Assembly (NCBI RefSeq): GCF_034190915.1
Contig: NW_026947503.1
Location: forward strand, 27,362,532-27,426,531
DNA: 64,000 nt
Source of the DNA: Cavia porcellus
Lineage: Eukaryota > Chordata > Mammalia > Rodentia > Caviidae
Direction: 5' to 3'
The position numbers and the translations under genes were made by a program. Positions 1 to 10,906 of the stretch are shown one piece after another. Under the pieces are notes generated by a model. That model was not told the origin of the DNA and did not search any database. It saw only the letters and a list, made by a program, of their open reading frames with translations. Every line of letters begins with the position of its first letter. The first letter of the stretch is position 1.

Positions 1-2650
1 TTGTTCTGTGTTCCTGAGCCATCTGGTTGCAAAGTATGGTAGGAGCACAGTGCAGCAGGCTCATGAAAAAGCAGAACAAAAAATAGTAGGAGTGAAAACA
101 AAAGACATGAAGATCCTGAATTTTTAATTTCTCTTTTCAAATTGAAATATCGTTGCTCCTAGTTCAGATGCAAAATTGGAAAGGGTACACTAGGTCTTCA
201 AACAAGAGATTGGCAGATATAGGAAAAGGAAAGCATGTTCCCAGCCCCCACCCTTCTCTCCTTCCCCAGGTGGGTCAAGGCTGGACTCAGGCAGCCTGGA
301 CAAGCCCTGGGATCCTCTCTGGACCAGGAGGGTGCGTCCAGGAGGAATTTAGAAACCATGTCAGCACACCTGATTCAAGTGGCCCCCATACTGTGGTGTG
401 CAGCCCTTTACCCCATGGAACTTTTAACTGGAAGCTGAAGCCTTGAGATCTCCTTTATATACAAAGCATATATATGTTCATGTTTCTGCCATGTGAACAC
501 ATGCAATCACTACCTCAAATATCATAAATCCTCTCTCTCCCCCTTTCTGTCTGCCTGTTTATCTACAATCTGTCTATTTAAATTCTTTTTAAACAAGAAG
601 GGAATATCTTTATGCCTGTTTGTAGGAATATTCTACATCCATCTGTTATTTACATCATTCGTTTTCCTGAGGTGTCTCCAACAAATCCTGGCTGGATGCA
701 CTGTATGTGTTATTAATAAAACAGCTGTAAAAATATTAACTGTACGGCCTAATTGTCAGCCCTGATTAGGAGCCAAGTTTATCCCTGGACGGATGCAGAG
801 ACTCAGCGTTTGGGCTTCCATCCAGATCTGACCCTTGCAGCTCGCTTTACATTTGATGCTTTGACCATTTAAACTACTCTGGCTTCCTTCTCCCAGGAAT
901 CTGCACATCCGGCCTGCTCATCTCCTGGATCCTGCAGGTGGCGCTCCTCCAGCTGCCTGAACGTTCATAGCTGAGTCTCTGTCCTTTCCCAGTCTTTATG
1001 AAACTCAATATCCACATGCTATACAATCACCTTCCGGTAATTTTCAAGGTAAGTAGAAATATTGTCAGCATTGCCTTACCCTGCACACTTGTAGGAAATG
1101 GCATTTGGAGAGTCTGCACTGGAAACACATCCCTATTAAAAGCATTGGGTTAGGATACTGAAAACTGGGAGGGCCGAGCCTGGAATCAAACTTGGGAAGA
1201 CTGCGCCTGGAATCAAATTGACCTTTCAGCCAAAACTTCTGGATAGGAAAACTAAATGAAAAGTTAATAGTATATTTTATTTACATAAGCAAAATGAAGG
1301 CAGAAGCTGGCAAATGAGACATTTTTGGTTACTGCTCCATCCTTGGGATAGCTGAATTTTTCCCTGAAGGGCTGATATGTGAGTAAGACCAAGGTGTTTA
1401 GTGAGGAGCAAGATTGGGAGGAATCACATTGTGTACAAAAACTTGATTTTGGTATCCAGGAAGATTTTGCAATCAACTGTGGCTTGTAGTTCTTTGCTGA
1501 TGGAAAAATTGTGTGAGAAGACCATTTGATAGACTGTTAGGATAATTTGCTTAGTTGTATATTACATAAATAAATTACCTGCCAATATATAAAGCAAGAG
1601 ATTAATGACACCATGGAAGTATGTAGACCCAACAATGCTTACTACAGCCATGATTAACTCCTTAAAAAACTGAATAAGATTTAATGTTTCACGTTAAGCT
1701 TCTGTTGGGGATTTCCTTTTGAATCAAAATTCTCCACCCCCCTGGAGTACTGTGGAAATTTTATAGCAATGGCCTTTGATTTTACTTACTTTCCCAGGAA
1801 TATTCTAAGACAGTTTTCCTGCCAAGTATGATTTATCTAAGCCTCTTTCTCACCTTGCAGTTTCCAGGTCACTCCTGAAAATGTTTCCAAAAGTAAGTGT
1901 GTGTTGGGGCCATTGTTCCAATTCTCCTCACGGTTAGTATTGACAATCTGGTAAGAGACTAATGATTTATTTGACTTTTACATCACTTGTAAAGACAAAA
2001 TATAATTTTGCTTTAAAAGAGGTGATGAAAATTGTTGAAAAATAACTAGAAACTTCTCATTACCATTCCCTAAAAGCAATTTACAGCAGGATAGTAATAA
2101 CATCGTCAAACATGCTACTGGAGACCTGATGGCACAGAAAATTCAACCCTCCACTATCTGTACATTAAAAATACACAATTATTTTATATGCTGTCAATTG
2201 CTCAAGCTGTCTGCACTATAAAATGCTTTTGTTCAACAATTGAACAAAAGTTAAAATGGCTTTGTGAAGATCAACTGTTTTAACCTGGAAAGAATTAGTA
2301 ATTGCTGAATATTTTAATAGAAGCTATTTTAGTTTTTCCCTGTCTATATATAATGTTACCTGAGTTTCAATGTGTTGGTGTTCCATTGTCCATATCTTGT
2401 AAGTGTATGCCAAATTGGGTACCTTTTTGATAAAACAAAAAAGGTAAATGAAAGTCTTAAATTTTTGTGGGAGTAACACTATGCCTTCCCTTCTATGAAT
2501 ATCCCCACAGCTTCTAACAGACAACTGTACACTAACGGGGCTCCATATCCATCAACGAGTGATGAGGTTAAGCAAATTTTTTGCTTGCCAAAACATAGAG
2601 GACTAAATTTAATCCTTTCCTCAGCTTCTGTATTTTACTCTCAAAGGATA
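1..2650. other. Unassigned non-coding sequence
   Basis: No gene, RNA gene or recognisable repeat was found. The open reading frames here are short (under 100 codons), overlap on both strands and show no domain. The stretch around 690-790 is less AT-rich and repeat-free, but nothing in it supports an exon. Confidence 0.5.
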
Positions 2651-2689
2651 AATATGCTTTAAGCAATTCATTATTTTTTAAAAATATTA

Positions 2690-2795
2690 AACAGATTTGT
2701 TGAGTACCTTCTATGATACTTAGCACTATGTTAGATACTAACATGGAGTCGTAGTAAATGTGAAACATACTTCCTGCCAATAAAAACTGTATAAT
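2690..2795 (+). repeat. MIR-type SINE fragment
   Basis: The stretch reads like the MIR core on the plus strand: a motif for TTGTTGAGTACCTTCTATG followed by a degraded copy of the 'last in first out' core region. It is old and diverged. Boundaries are approximate. Confidence 0.5.
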
Positions 2796-2797
2796 TT

Positions 2798-2922
2798 AGC
2801 TAGGCAGGGTGGCACTTGTCTGTAATCCCAGCACTCTGGGAGATTGAGCGAGGAAGATAAGTTTGAATCCATCTTGGGCAACTTAATCACTTAACAAAAC
2901 TCTGTCACAAAATAAAACATTT
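2798..2922 (+). repeat. B1-like (7SL-derived) SINE
   Basis: The element opens with a degraded GGCxGGGTGGCxC start, followed by the polymerase III promoter-like TGTAATCCCAGCACTCTGGG and a later CTCTGTCACAAAATAAAAC tail. The middle has a repeated 'CAACTTAATCACTTAAC' stretch, as seen in some squirrel-type B1 variants. It is an older copy with a short A-rich tail and is not expected to be active. Confidence 0.75.
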
Positions 2923-2929
2923 TTTAAAA

Positions 2930-3590
2930 GGTTGAGAATGTAATTTATTGTGAAGGCCCTAGAATCACTACCCAGGACAATTTTTTAAAACCCAAAACAA
3001 TAAAACAAAACAAAATTTGTATGCAGAACTGGGGTAACACATATTGGAGCCATTGGATAATGTGGTGTAGAATAGTATTATTTACATATAGGCAGAGAGC
3101 GCATCTTATTCTAGGACAAAAGTGGTATGATATAGTTAAAGGACAAAACCTCATACAGAAGACAATGTGGTGCTGAAGTATGAAGAAAGGAAAAACGGAA
3201 AAGAAAATCAGTTCTGTAAGACTGGTAGACCCAGAATATACCTCACTAAGCTTCTTGTCATCAAGCCCTAAAGCTAAATAACTTTTTTTTATAAAACAGA
3301 TGGAGGCTGGCTGGTGAGCTCAAAGACAGGCTTTTCTTATAATCGATGTTTATGATGTGAAAAAGTCTGTTTTTAAGTATCTAGTATACAATAACTTACT
3401 GAATAGGTTTAAGGCCAGAACAAATCTTAGGTTGTATTTGTGTCCACTAAAACCTCAGCATTTCAAGAAGGTAGGACATTCACATTTTGTGATGGTTTCT
3501 GGAAATTGATAGAATAAAATGGTCCTAAAGGTATTTGATTACTAAAGAAAAGACCACTGAGGGAAGAAGTTTAAGTCATATTGTTCTGGA
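2930..3590. other. Unassigned non-coding sequence
   Basis: Nothing recognisable on either strand: AT-rich DNA with scattered A-runs and no open frame above 70 codons that looks like protein. Confidence 0.4.
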
Positions 3591-3593
3591 AAT

Positions 3594-3748
3594 TTAAAGT
3601 GACAGAATTTTATTTTATTTATTTATTTATTTATTTTTATTTATTTGATTTTTTTTTTTGGTACTAGGGATCAAACTCACAACCTTGTACTTTTCAGGCA
3701 GACACGAGCCACTGAGCTATATCCCCGGCCCTTAAAGTGACAGAATTT
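3594..3748 (-). mobile_element. ID-type tRNA-derived SINE with perfect 17-bp target-site duplication
   Basis: TTAAAGTGACAGAATTT occurs at 3594-3610 and again at 3732-3748. Between them lies a minus-strand tRNA-derived SINE. Its 5' head is near 3731, with a box A-like GAGCTATATCCCCGGCC read in reverse. Its box B-like part is near 3665-3690, and its A-rich tail appears as (ATTT)n plus a T-run at 3611-3659. The perfect duplication shows retrotransposition by L1 machinery and a fairly recent age. Confidence 0.88.
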
Positions 3749-3749
3749 A

Positions 3750-4350
3750 AAAATGACAAATTCAGGAAATATTTACTATGTAAAACAATATGCTGATTTT
3801 CCATTACTTTTGTCTGGCAAAAGTGAAATGATTAATTTCAGAGAAATTAGGAAATTGTTTAGGAAAATATCCCGATGGTCCCCTTCTCATATAAATGGTA
3901 TCTCTGCTATCTTAATTAATAAGACAAAGAAAACAGCTAAATTGCACTGCAAAAAAGTTCACTGGAATTTGAAACTTGGTCACTGGAATTTACTGGTGGT
4001 TATAGAGAGCTGAGCAATTTGTCAAGATGCTGGCAAGAAGCCTGGAAAAAAAAGTGGCCAATCAGAAGTCCAGGTGGAACTGATGACCGAGGGACTATTA
4101 AATAATAATGGTAATTAGTATTCACTTGTCAATTATTACATTTTCCGTGCTGTGCCAAAACCACCTTTTCCTACCTTGAAAGAGATGTGTTAGGGTGCTG
4201 GGAAAGAAGACAGCAGCATTTGGGTTGGACCAGTGCAGGAAATAAAGACACTCTGAGCTAAGGTGGCTGAGAGAGCTAATTCAGAGGCATGCTGCACAGA
4301 GGCTGACCCAGGACATAAACTTCCAGTAGGGAACACTAGAGATGGACATG
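3750..4350. other. Unassigned non-coding sequence
   Basis: No gene or repeat recognised. A frame of 86 codons at 3753-4013 starts inside the SINE's target-site duplication and resembles no protein I know, so it is treated as chance. Confidence 0.4.
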
Positions 4351-4353
4351 AGG

Positions 4354-4542
4354 ATGGAGGTAGAGAGGGAGAAAGAAGGAGAAGGAGAAGGAGAAGGAGA
4401 AGGAGAAGGAGAAGGAGAAGGAGAAGGAGAAAGAGAAGGAGGAGGAGGAAGAGGAAGAGGAGGAGGAGGAAGAGAAGAAGAACAAGACGAACAAGAAGAA
4501 CAAGAAGAAGAAGGAGAGACAGAGAGAGAGAGAGAGAGAGGG
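4354..4542 (+). repeat. Polypurine microsatellite (GGAGAA/GAA/GA)n
   Basis: About 190 bases are almost wholly purine on the plus strand: first (GGAGAA)n, then GAGGAGGAA-type blocks, then (GAA)n and finally (GA)n. The long lysine/arginine or glutamate/glycine-rich frames across it are products of the repeat. Mirror symmetry makes triplex (H-DNA) formation plausible. Confidence 0.95.
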
Positions 4543-4544
4543 AA

Positions 4545-5395
4545 GATTGTTTAATTTTTAAAAAAATATATTATAGTAAATAACACATTGCCATTATTTC
4601 CCCCTCAAAATATTGCCCCTCACTTTAAACCTATTTATCCCATCATACTTGCCACTTTCTGAAGCAATTCTAGAAGTGTCTAAATAATCGTTAGTACCAC
4701 TGTCCTGGCTGACTCTTAAGTCCTGAATCAATTAAAACCATGTATCTTTTGTAGTCATTTTGACTTTGGGGCAGATCCAGAAATTACATGGCACCAGATC
4801 CAGTGAGTAAGGTGAAAGAGGGCATGCCATAATATTTTCATTTGATACAAATTGCCATAAGTGTTTTTAATCAACTGAGGACATCAAGGCAGCCATAAAA
4901 ACACCTGAAAGAGGACCTTTAGAACCATTTCTGAAAGCAGAAAGAATGACGGAATAAGTACGTTCAAAATGAGGGGAAGAATTGTGAGAGAGATTAATGG
5001 CAATGTGTCTTTTACTATAATAAATTTCTTTATTTTTAAATTTAAATATCCCCTATATTATTTGATCTTGTTTTGTATGTGAAATAGTACACTGTAGAGA
5101 CATAGTTTCTTCCTTTAGATTTAAGGTTGAGAATTAATGTATACATACAGCACATTAAAGGAATGAGCACCACCTGAACACCACTATGAGGTGTACACCA
5201 CACGTGGAGATAGGATGTGAAAGAGAAAAATTTAAGTGTGTCTGTGCAGGTCAAGAAAAGGTCTCAGGAGATGGTTAGCTTTATATGGGCCTTGGTTAAT
5301 GATATGAATTTGATAAGAATTTAAAAAGGGATAATAACATTCATAGTGATTCTTCATGTTTACATGCATTCTTCATATTTACAATTTATAATTCA
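4545..5395. other. Unassigned non-coding sequence
   Basis: AT-rich, no recognised gene or repeat. Short frames on both strands show no domain. Confidence 0.4.
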
Positions 5396-5399
5396 TTAT

Positions 5400-5545
5400 G
5401 AAATTTCATTATATCGTCTGATTTATCATCAAAACTACTCTTTGAAGAGAATATTATTATTACCACTTCTCAGATGAGGAAACTGAGGCTCACAGTTTTA
5501 GCTGTCAAGTTCAAAAATAGTAGACCATATGAGTGGTTCAGTAAT
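5400..5545 (+). repeat. MIR SINE fragment
   Basis: The diagnostic MIR segment CAGATGAGGAAACTGAGGCT is present near 5473-5492, followed by a degraded continuation. It is an ancient mammal-wide SINE. The ends are approximate. Confidence 0.8.
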
Positions 5546-5549
5546 CAGA

Positions 5550-6613
5550 GTATTTGTTATTTTAATTTCATCTCAGATTGAAAAAACATTCCTTAATTTG
5601 GTTATTATTTTAGCAGTTTGTGATAAATCCTATATTAAAGGGACAGAATATGTAATAAGATTTAAACCTATAGAAGATATAAATTAAGAAAGGTCACTTA
5701 TGAAATTGTTCATTGTTCATCTAAATAGTCAGCTCCTCATTTTATGTGATATGATTCTCTTAACTGTTATGGATGTGTCCTTTTTCTTGAGTTCTTTGCA
5801 GAAATACACAGTGGGCTTGAGACAGTATGGGGACCTTGCTATAGGTCATGTCTTGCATTCCAGCTTAGTTTATTACTGTCCTCATGCTGTGGATTGCACC
5901 ACTGAAATCAGAACAATAGACTGTCCCAAAGAAGCCTCACAACTCCCCTGTCCACTTTGTCCCCTCTTCTGAAAGAATTGTAATGATTTGCAACTTTTAC
6001 CTAAATGTTCAAATAAAGAAGCATTATAGCAATTCAAAATAAGCAATTCCTGACACTGTTACTTATAACACAACGAGTTATCAAGAAAAAGAGTTATTAA
6101 GAAAAGCATTTCTTTTTCTTACTCCCACTCTGCATAGAAGCAGCCAGAATTATCTTTCCAAATGTCCTACATCTTTAACCCTCCTTCCTGCAGGGTCTGT
6201 CTCAAAATAGTCTTCATCTCCTCATTCCACTGTCCTTAGGCCCTTGAGAAGCAGTGAAAAACAAATCACTTTGAGGATTTTGAGAAAAGGGGCAGGGATA
6301 ACTGGATCCACAGAAAGCAGGGAATTCCTAAAATGGCCACACAGAGGAGCAGTAGTCTTTCCAACAAGGGGGCTTGTGGTGGACCACACTCCAGTGAGGA
6401 ACTACTGTGACAGAGGAACTGGACACTGTGCACTATGCTGACCTTGAAAGTAGTAATGAGTTTCCTTGTGGGTGTGATCACAGTCAGTTGTGATGACTAC
6501 TGAGAAGGGCCCTCTGTAGCTGCTTGTGGCCATTGCTTGAGTGACACTAGAATGCCTGCACATAAGACTGATGGCAGATGACTAAGGAGACAGTGATGAT
6601 GATAGAATATTGG
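5550..6613. other. Unassigned non-coding sequence
   Basis: No repeat family recognised. The 90-codon frame at 5700-5972 and the 65- and 71-codon frames on opposite strands near 6244-6481 show no domain and are probably chance. Confidence 0.4.
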
Positions 6614-7011
6614 TGATATAGTATCAAGGTTTGTGTACAGTTGTCCTCCAAAAGCCTCATGCAGTTATAGATTTTTTTTTTTTTGAGGCAGCTGAATCTA
6701 AAGCATGTGATTGATTTGTAATGCAATGCTGGAACTAAGGATGGATGATTGCTGGATCAATCACTTGTTTATATTAGTACCACTATAATCCCATTAGACC
6801 GGATACAATATAAGGGCCAGAAAGAGGCTTGTCATGCTCTAAATTAATGCTTTTTCTGTCTTTCACCACCATGAACTATTGCCCGCTGCCATGTGCCACC
6901 TGTCTTGGATTATGAACCAAAACTTCCAAAAATTGTGAGCTAAATAAAGCTTTCCCCCTTTAACTTTGTCAGATGTTTTGTCTTGGAAATGAGAAAAGTA
7001 ACTAAGAGTCA
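6614..7011 (+). repeat. MaLR 5' LTR
   Basis: The LTR runs from a TGATATAG start to about AACTAAGAGTCA. Near its 3' end GTGAGCTAAATAAAG contains a polyadenylation signal and matches the same position in the 8.4-kb LTR. A T12 run at about 6671-6684 and several indels separate it from the 3' copy. Confidence 0.72.
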
Positions 7012-8400
7012 TTGCTATTGTATTACCTGGTCTTGTGGCTCAAGAGCCTTTGGAACTGGCTAGTTGAAAGAGAAATAGAAAAGGTTCACAGAGGATAGTT
7101 GAAAAAGTAGAGATGGAACACCTTAGGCTTTATGGGAGATTCTGGTCAGAGCTCAGGAGACCAGAAGGCTGACAAAAGTTTTGCTGGTAAAGACTAAGGT
7201 CATTAGGCTTCTGCTGAGAGGAAGGACAGCAATGGTTGTTGGACTTCAGATGATGTGAGTTATACCTTGGAAGAATGTTTGTCTGCATTTTGTTTGTGTC
7301 CAGCGACTTTGCCTGAGACTGAGATTAAGGGTGACAGACTAATCTGGCAGGAGAAATTTCAAGGCAGTCTAATGTTTGGGCAGTGGCATAGCTAATGTTG
7401 GGGGTTTTAGCCAGATTTATACTGAGAATCAAGAGCAAAGAGCACAGCAGAATGATTTAAAATATTGTGAGTTATCTAGAATAGAAGCACCAGTAAAGCT
7501 GCGGATTGCAAAGATAGAGTAGAGGAGCTCTTGATTGCTGAGAAGAAACAGGAGAATACAAATATGACCTTAGGGCATCACAAGAAGCAGCAGGACTCCA
7601 CACTTTGCAGCCTCAAAATTGCAAAAGTGAAAGACTGCTTTGAGAAGAAAGCCTCAGAGCACCATGTTCAAGAATGGAGGCAGCCTAGGGAGTTTGCTCC
7701 TCAAAATAGACTTGATGCCCATAGCCAAAATAGAGGGAAGCCTGGATATATCTCCTGCTGGCAGCAGAACTTGACATCATCCATATGGCACTGGATTATG
7801 TGCATGCAGGATATGAGTTGTGATTTCAGGAAGGCTTCTACCCAGATTTAAGAAGAAGGTCTGAGAGGCCAGACAGTGTGCCCCTGAGAGGGCAGTGTGT
7901 GAAGTTGTGAGTGTAAAACTGAAGGTGCAGTGGTAACCTCAGAAATTTGGAGAAATCAGGAATATGGATCATCTGAGGAAAACTGCAAGGAGGGAGCAGA
8001 GCCAATCCAAGGGAGAAGCCACAGGAGCTACAACCACTGGAAGTGCTGTAGGGGAAGAGCCACACAAGCCCTTTGGATTTCACATTTTGCGCTAGATTGC
8101 CTTGTGTAGTGCAGAAGGAACTACAGGATTTAATATCTACCCTGCTGGATTTTGGATTTGTTTTAGTCCTATTCTTTAATATCCCCTCTTGTAAATTTTG
8201 GAATTTACAAAGACATAGAAATGTCTTTCTGAGCCATTTACTGTTGGAAGTATTTAGCTTTCTCGTCATTTGTACAGGGGCTCACAGCTAAGAGTTTGCC
8301 TTAAGTCTCAGAGGAGATTTGGAAGATGGACTTTTCAACATTACTGAAACTGTTAGGAAATCAGCTTTTGTGGGAAGTAACATAGGGGACTGAGGCAGAA

Positions 8401-8803
8401 TGTTATGGTTTGCGTCTAGATGTACCCACAAATCCTCCTGTACTTTTAGATGGGACTTTTTCAGGGGCAGCTAAATCTAGAGTTTGTGATTGAGTCATGG
8501 TTCAATGCTAGAATTAAGGGTACTGTGATCAAAGGTAGATAATTGCTGGGTCAATCCACTGGTTGGATTGGTACTGCCTCAACCTCTAAAGTCTGCATAA
8601 AATAAAAGGGGAAGAAAGAAGCTTGTTTCCTCATCCTCTGTTTGCTTTTGTTATCTTCCACCCCCGTCCTGATTTCTACTCTGCTTTGGCACTAGCAGAT
8701 TATGGACTAAAACCTCTACAAACTGTGAGCTAAATAAACCTTTCCCCCTTTAACTTTAGGTGTTGGGTATTTTATCTCAGCAACAAAGTAAGTAACTAAA
8801 ACA
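8401..8803 (+). repeat. MaLR 3' LTR
   Basis: It starts TGTTATGGTTTGCG and ends GTAACTAAAACA, the usual MaLR termini. It carries AACTGTGAGCTAAATAAACC, with the AATAAA signal, about 75 bases before the end. It is colinear with the LTR at 6614-7011 and with those at 34944 (plus) and 36876 and 10526 (minus). Confidence 0.8.
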
Positions 8804-8946
8804 GGAAGGAAGGAATTTATTCACCTTTTTTCATAGCACAAAATCAACATTAAAAAAAAATAAGCTAATGAGATTCCACTAGTCAGACAAGTGGTGCTCA
8901 GAGCACATTTAATTTCATAGTGCCTAGAAGCTACACACATGTTACT

Positions 8947-8951
<5 letters not shown>

Positions 8952-8979
<28 letters not shown>

Positions 8980-8980
8980 G
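8952..8980 (+). repeat. (GT)n microsatellite
   Basis: An uninterrupted TG/GT run of about 28 bases. Confidence 0.97.
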
Positions 8981-9043
8981 TGAGTTAGAAACTGAACATA
9001 TTTACATGCAGCTGATCCTTGTTATTCACAAATTCACAGTTGT

Positions 9044-9123
9044 GAATCTTCCTACTTACTAGAAGTAATTTCCAACCCCAAATGAATCTTCCTACTTTCT
9101 CGAAGTTATTTCCAACCCCAAAT
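9044..9123 (+). repeat. 40-bp tandem duplication
   Basis: Units 9044-9083 and 9084-9123 both begin GAATCTTCCTACTT and end TTTCCAACCCCAAAT. They differ at a few internal bases. This is a local duplication inside the transposon-like fragment. Confidence 0.92.
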
Positions 9124-9176
9124 CAATACTGGGGCCATGTTTCCAGTCACTTATGAATGTGTGAATAAGTACTAAA

Positions 9177-9298
9177 AAAAAATTGAGTTCCTTTTTTTTT
9201 ATCGGTTCTGGGCATCAAACTCACCAGCATGTGCTTGCAAGGCAGGCGCTTACGCCACTGAGCTAAATCTCCAGCACCCCCTAAAAAATTGAGTTCCT
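9177..9298 (-). mobile_element. ID-type tRNA-derived SINE with target-site duplication
   Basis: A minus-strand ID-type SINE occupies 9193-9282 (T-run, then ATCAAACTC..., then CTGAGCTAAATCTCCAGC at the head). It is flanked by AAAAAATTGAGTTCCT at 9177-9192 and 9283-9298, a 16-bp perfect duplication. It inserted into the older transposon-like fragment. Confidence 0.88.
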
Positions 9299-9452
9299 AA
9301 TATGCACATTTCCAGCTAAGATCAAGTAAGGTGACATTCTTCCTTCTTGTTTTAGCTTTTATACTGCAAACAGTCTCTTTCATATTGTTGTTTAGTGCCA
9401 TATTTTTCACAATCAAATTTGTATGGATGATCTTGGTGTTTAAAATGATCTG

Positions 9453-9531
9453 TGAGGGACTGAGATACAGATCAGTGATAGCTGAATAGTTGCCTGGCTT
9501 TTGAAAAGCCACCAGTTTCAATTCCCAGAAT
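9453..9531 (+). repeat. Degraded ID-type SINE
   Basis: The plus-strand motifs GGGACTGAGATACAGATCAG, then GTTGCCTGGC, then CAGTTTCAATTCCCAGAAT follow the order of an ID SINE (box A, anticodon arm, box B). It is diverged, with no clear tail. Confidence 0.6.
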
Positions 9532-10525
9532 GAATAAGTAAACAGATAATCCCTAAATTTAGTTCTGAAGTGCTATCTAGTGTCCCCCAGTGCAAATGGT
9601 TGTTTTGTGGAGAAAATAAATGTTAAATAAGCATCCTTCAGGCATGAGTTATAAGGCTAACTATGTACTGTTGATTTTGAGTTCAGTGTTAACCAATCAG
9701 TGACATATGTTAAATAAGGTGCCTTTAAAGAGAAACAGTCATAAAATAAGATAATATACAGTATTGACTGATAATCAAAAAGTTGTGATCAGAGGTTTAT
9801 AGGAATCTATTCTGTATTTCCCTTAAAAGCAATGGCTCAGTATTTCTTCATTTTGTATTTGCAGTTACTTTATGGAACATAATTATCATGAATAACCAGG
9901 CTCTATTAACAATGTTTTTTGCTCAGTCGATCATATGAAGTATTACACTAAGCATCAAATTAAAAATATGCAGTAAGATCTACAGTTTCCACCAGATCCT
10001 AATATACTTTAACCAACAATACCACATGGAGTAGAATTCAATACAGGTTCTCACTCACCAAGTGTCATGGGCCTCAGCTAAAGGAGGGCTATTTCTAGAA
10101 AGTAAAGGAGGCATGACAAGGCAACCTCATGTAAAAGAAAGTCCCTAACAAGGACCCAGAGGACAGCTTTAAGCACACTGACAGTGCAGCTGTCTTGTAT
10201 CTGGGGTCACTGCTTCCTGTTATAAACAGTGCTCTAGTTTTCCAAGGGACTTCCTGAGCATCTGAGCTCGAAAGAGACTTGGCATGCAGTATTCCAGCTT
10301 GGGAGTTTGTGTAAACAGGCTATTGACCCTTTCCAAATGTAGGCAATGTTAGCTAACAAACAAACAAAAGTGCACACAACCTGTGCCTATGAGAAGGTTG
10401 AGTTTGCACCTGTATAAATGAAAACGGACAAGTTTACAAATGAATGTGGCACATGATTAGTGATAACTCACAAGAAAAGAGTGAATAAAAGGTCATACAT
10501 TTGCTATCAGACCATCTTTAAGTTT
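9532..10525. other. Unassigned non-coding sequence
   Basis: No gene or repeat recognised in this AT-rich kilobase. Confidence 0.4.
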
Positions 10526-10906
10526 GTGCCTTGGTTACTTTTCTCTGATTGCTGGGACAAAATATTCAACACAGAAAATTAAGGTAGAAAAAGTTTATTG
10601 AGCTCACAGTTTCTGGAGGTTTCAGTCCATACTCAGCTGGGTGCATGGCACAGGGCCAACATTTTAAGGCATCAGAAGACAACAAAAGCAGCAAGAACAA
10701 AAAGGGGGAAAAGCACGTGTCTTTTCCTTCCATATATTGTAAGCAGACTACCACCCTTGTGGGTGGGTGTGGCACTCACACCATCTCCCATACTCTTCTC
10801 TTGCACAGGATGAGGATGTTTACAAAGTAGGGACCCTGGCCTCCTGCTAAGTTGCTTCATTAAACTTCTAGACTTCTCAAGTTTATATAGTGTATCAACC
10901 ATTACA
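10526..10906 (-). repeat. MaLR-type LTR, minus strand
   Basis: Read in reverse the LTR starts TGTAATGGTTGATACAC and runs to a TGTT-like end at 10526 (plus-strand TGCCTTGGTTACTTTTCTC, the usual reverse MaLR 3' end). In between lie a reverse 'TTTATTGAGCTCACAGTTT', which marks the polyadenylation-signal region, and a CCATACTCAGCTGG block. Overlapping short frames on both strands are products of the LTR. Confidence 0.75.

Larger units (their letters stand above)
6614..8803 (+). mobile_element. Complete MaLR (ERVL-derived) element: LTR, internal region, LTR
   Basis: Two related plus-strand LTRs of about 400 bp (6614-7011 and 8401-8803) flank a 1.39-kb internal region. The internal part reads like the MaLR internal region: late in it come a CTGCTGGATTTTGGATTTG stretch, a GTACAGGGGCTCACAG stretch and an AGACTT-like 'agatggacttttcaacatt' block just before the second LTR. 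MaLR elements are non-autonomous and have no retroviral enzymes. Frames of 106 and 143 codons inside it lack domains. The second LTR starts with TG and ends with CA; the first is more eroded. I saw no clear 5-bp host duplication at the ends. Confidence 0.75.
9009..9300 (+). repeat. DNA-transposon-like fragment, interrupted by an ID SINE
   Basis: The opening GCAGCTGATCCTTGTTATTC, followed by TTCACAAATTC and later CCAACCCCAAATCAATACT, resembles a mammalian non-autonomous DNA transposon whose family I cannot name. It holds an exact 40-bp-unit tandem duplication (9044-9123) and is interrupted by the ID SINE at 9193-9282. Family assignment is tentative. Confidence 0.4.

Noticed and set aside
3611..3731. 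Possible tRNA gene
   Set aside because: The tRNA-like boxes belong to an ID-type SINE with target-site duplication and an A-rich tail, not a functional tRNA gene. The same holds for the other ID copies.
4263..4583. 106-codon arginine-rich frame
   Set aside because: It translates the polypurine microsatellite. The neighbouring frame is glycine/glutamate-rich for the same reason.
7531..8269. 106- and 143-codon frames on opposite strands
   Set aside because: They lie in the internal region of the MaLR element, which has no protein function.
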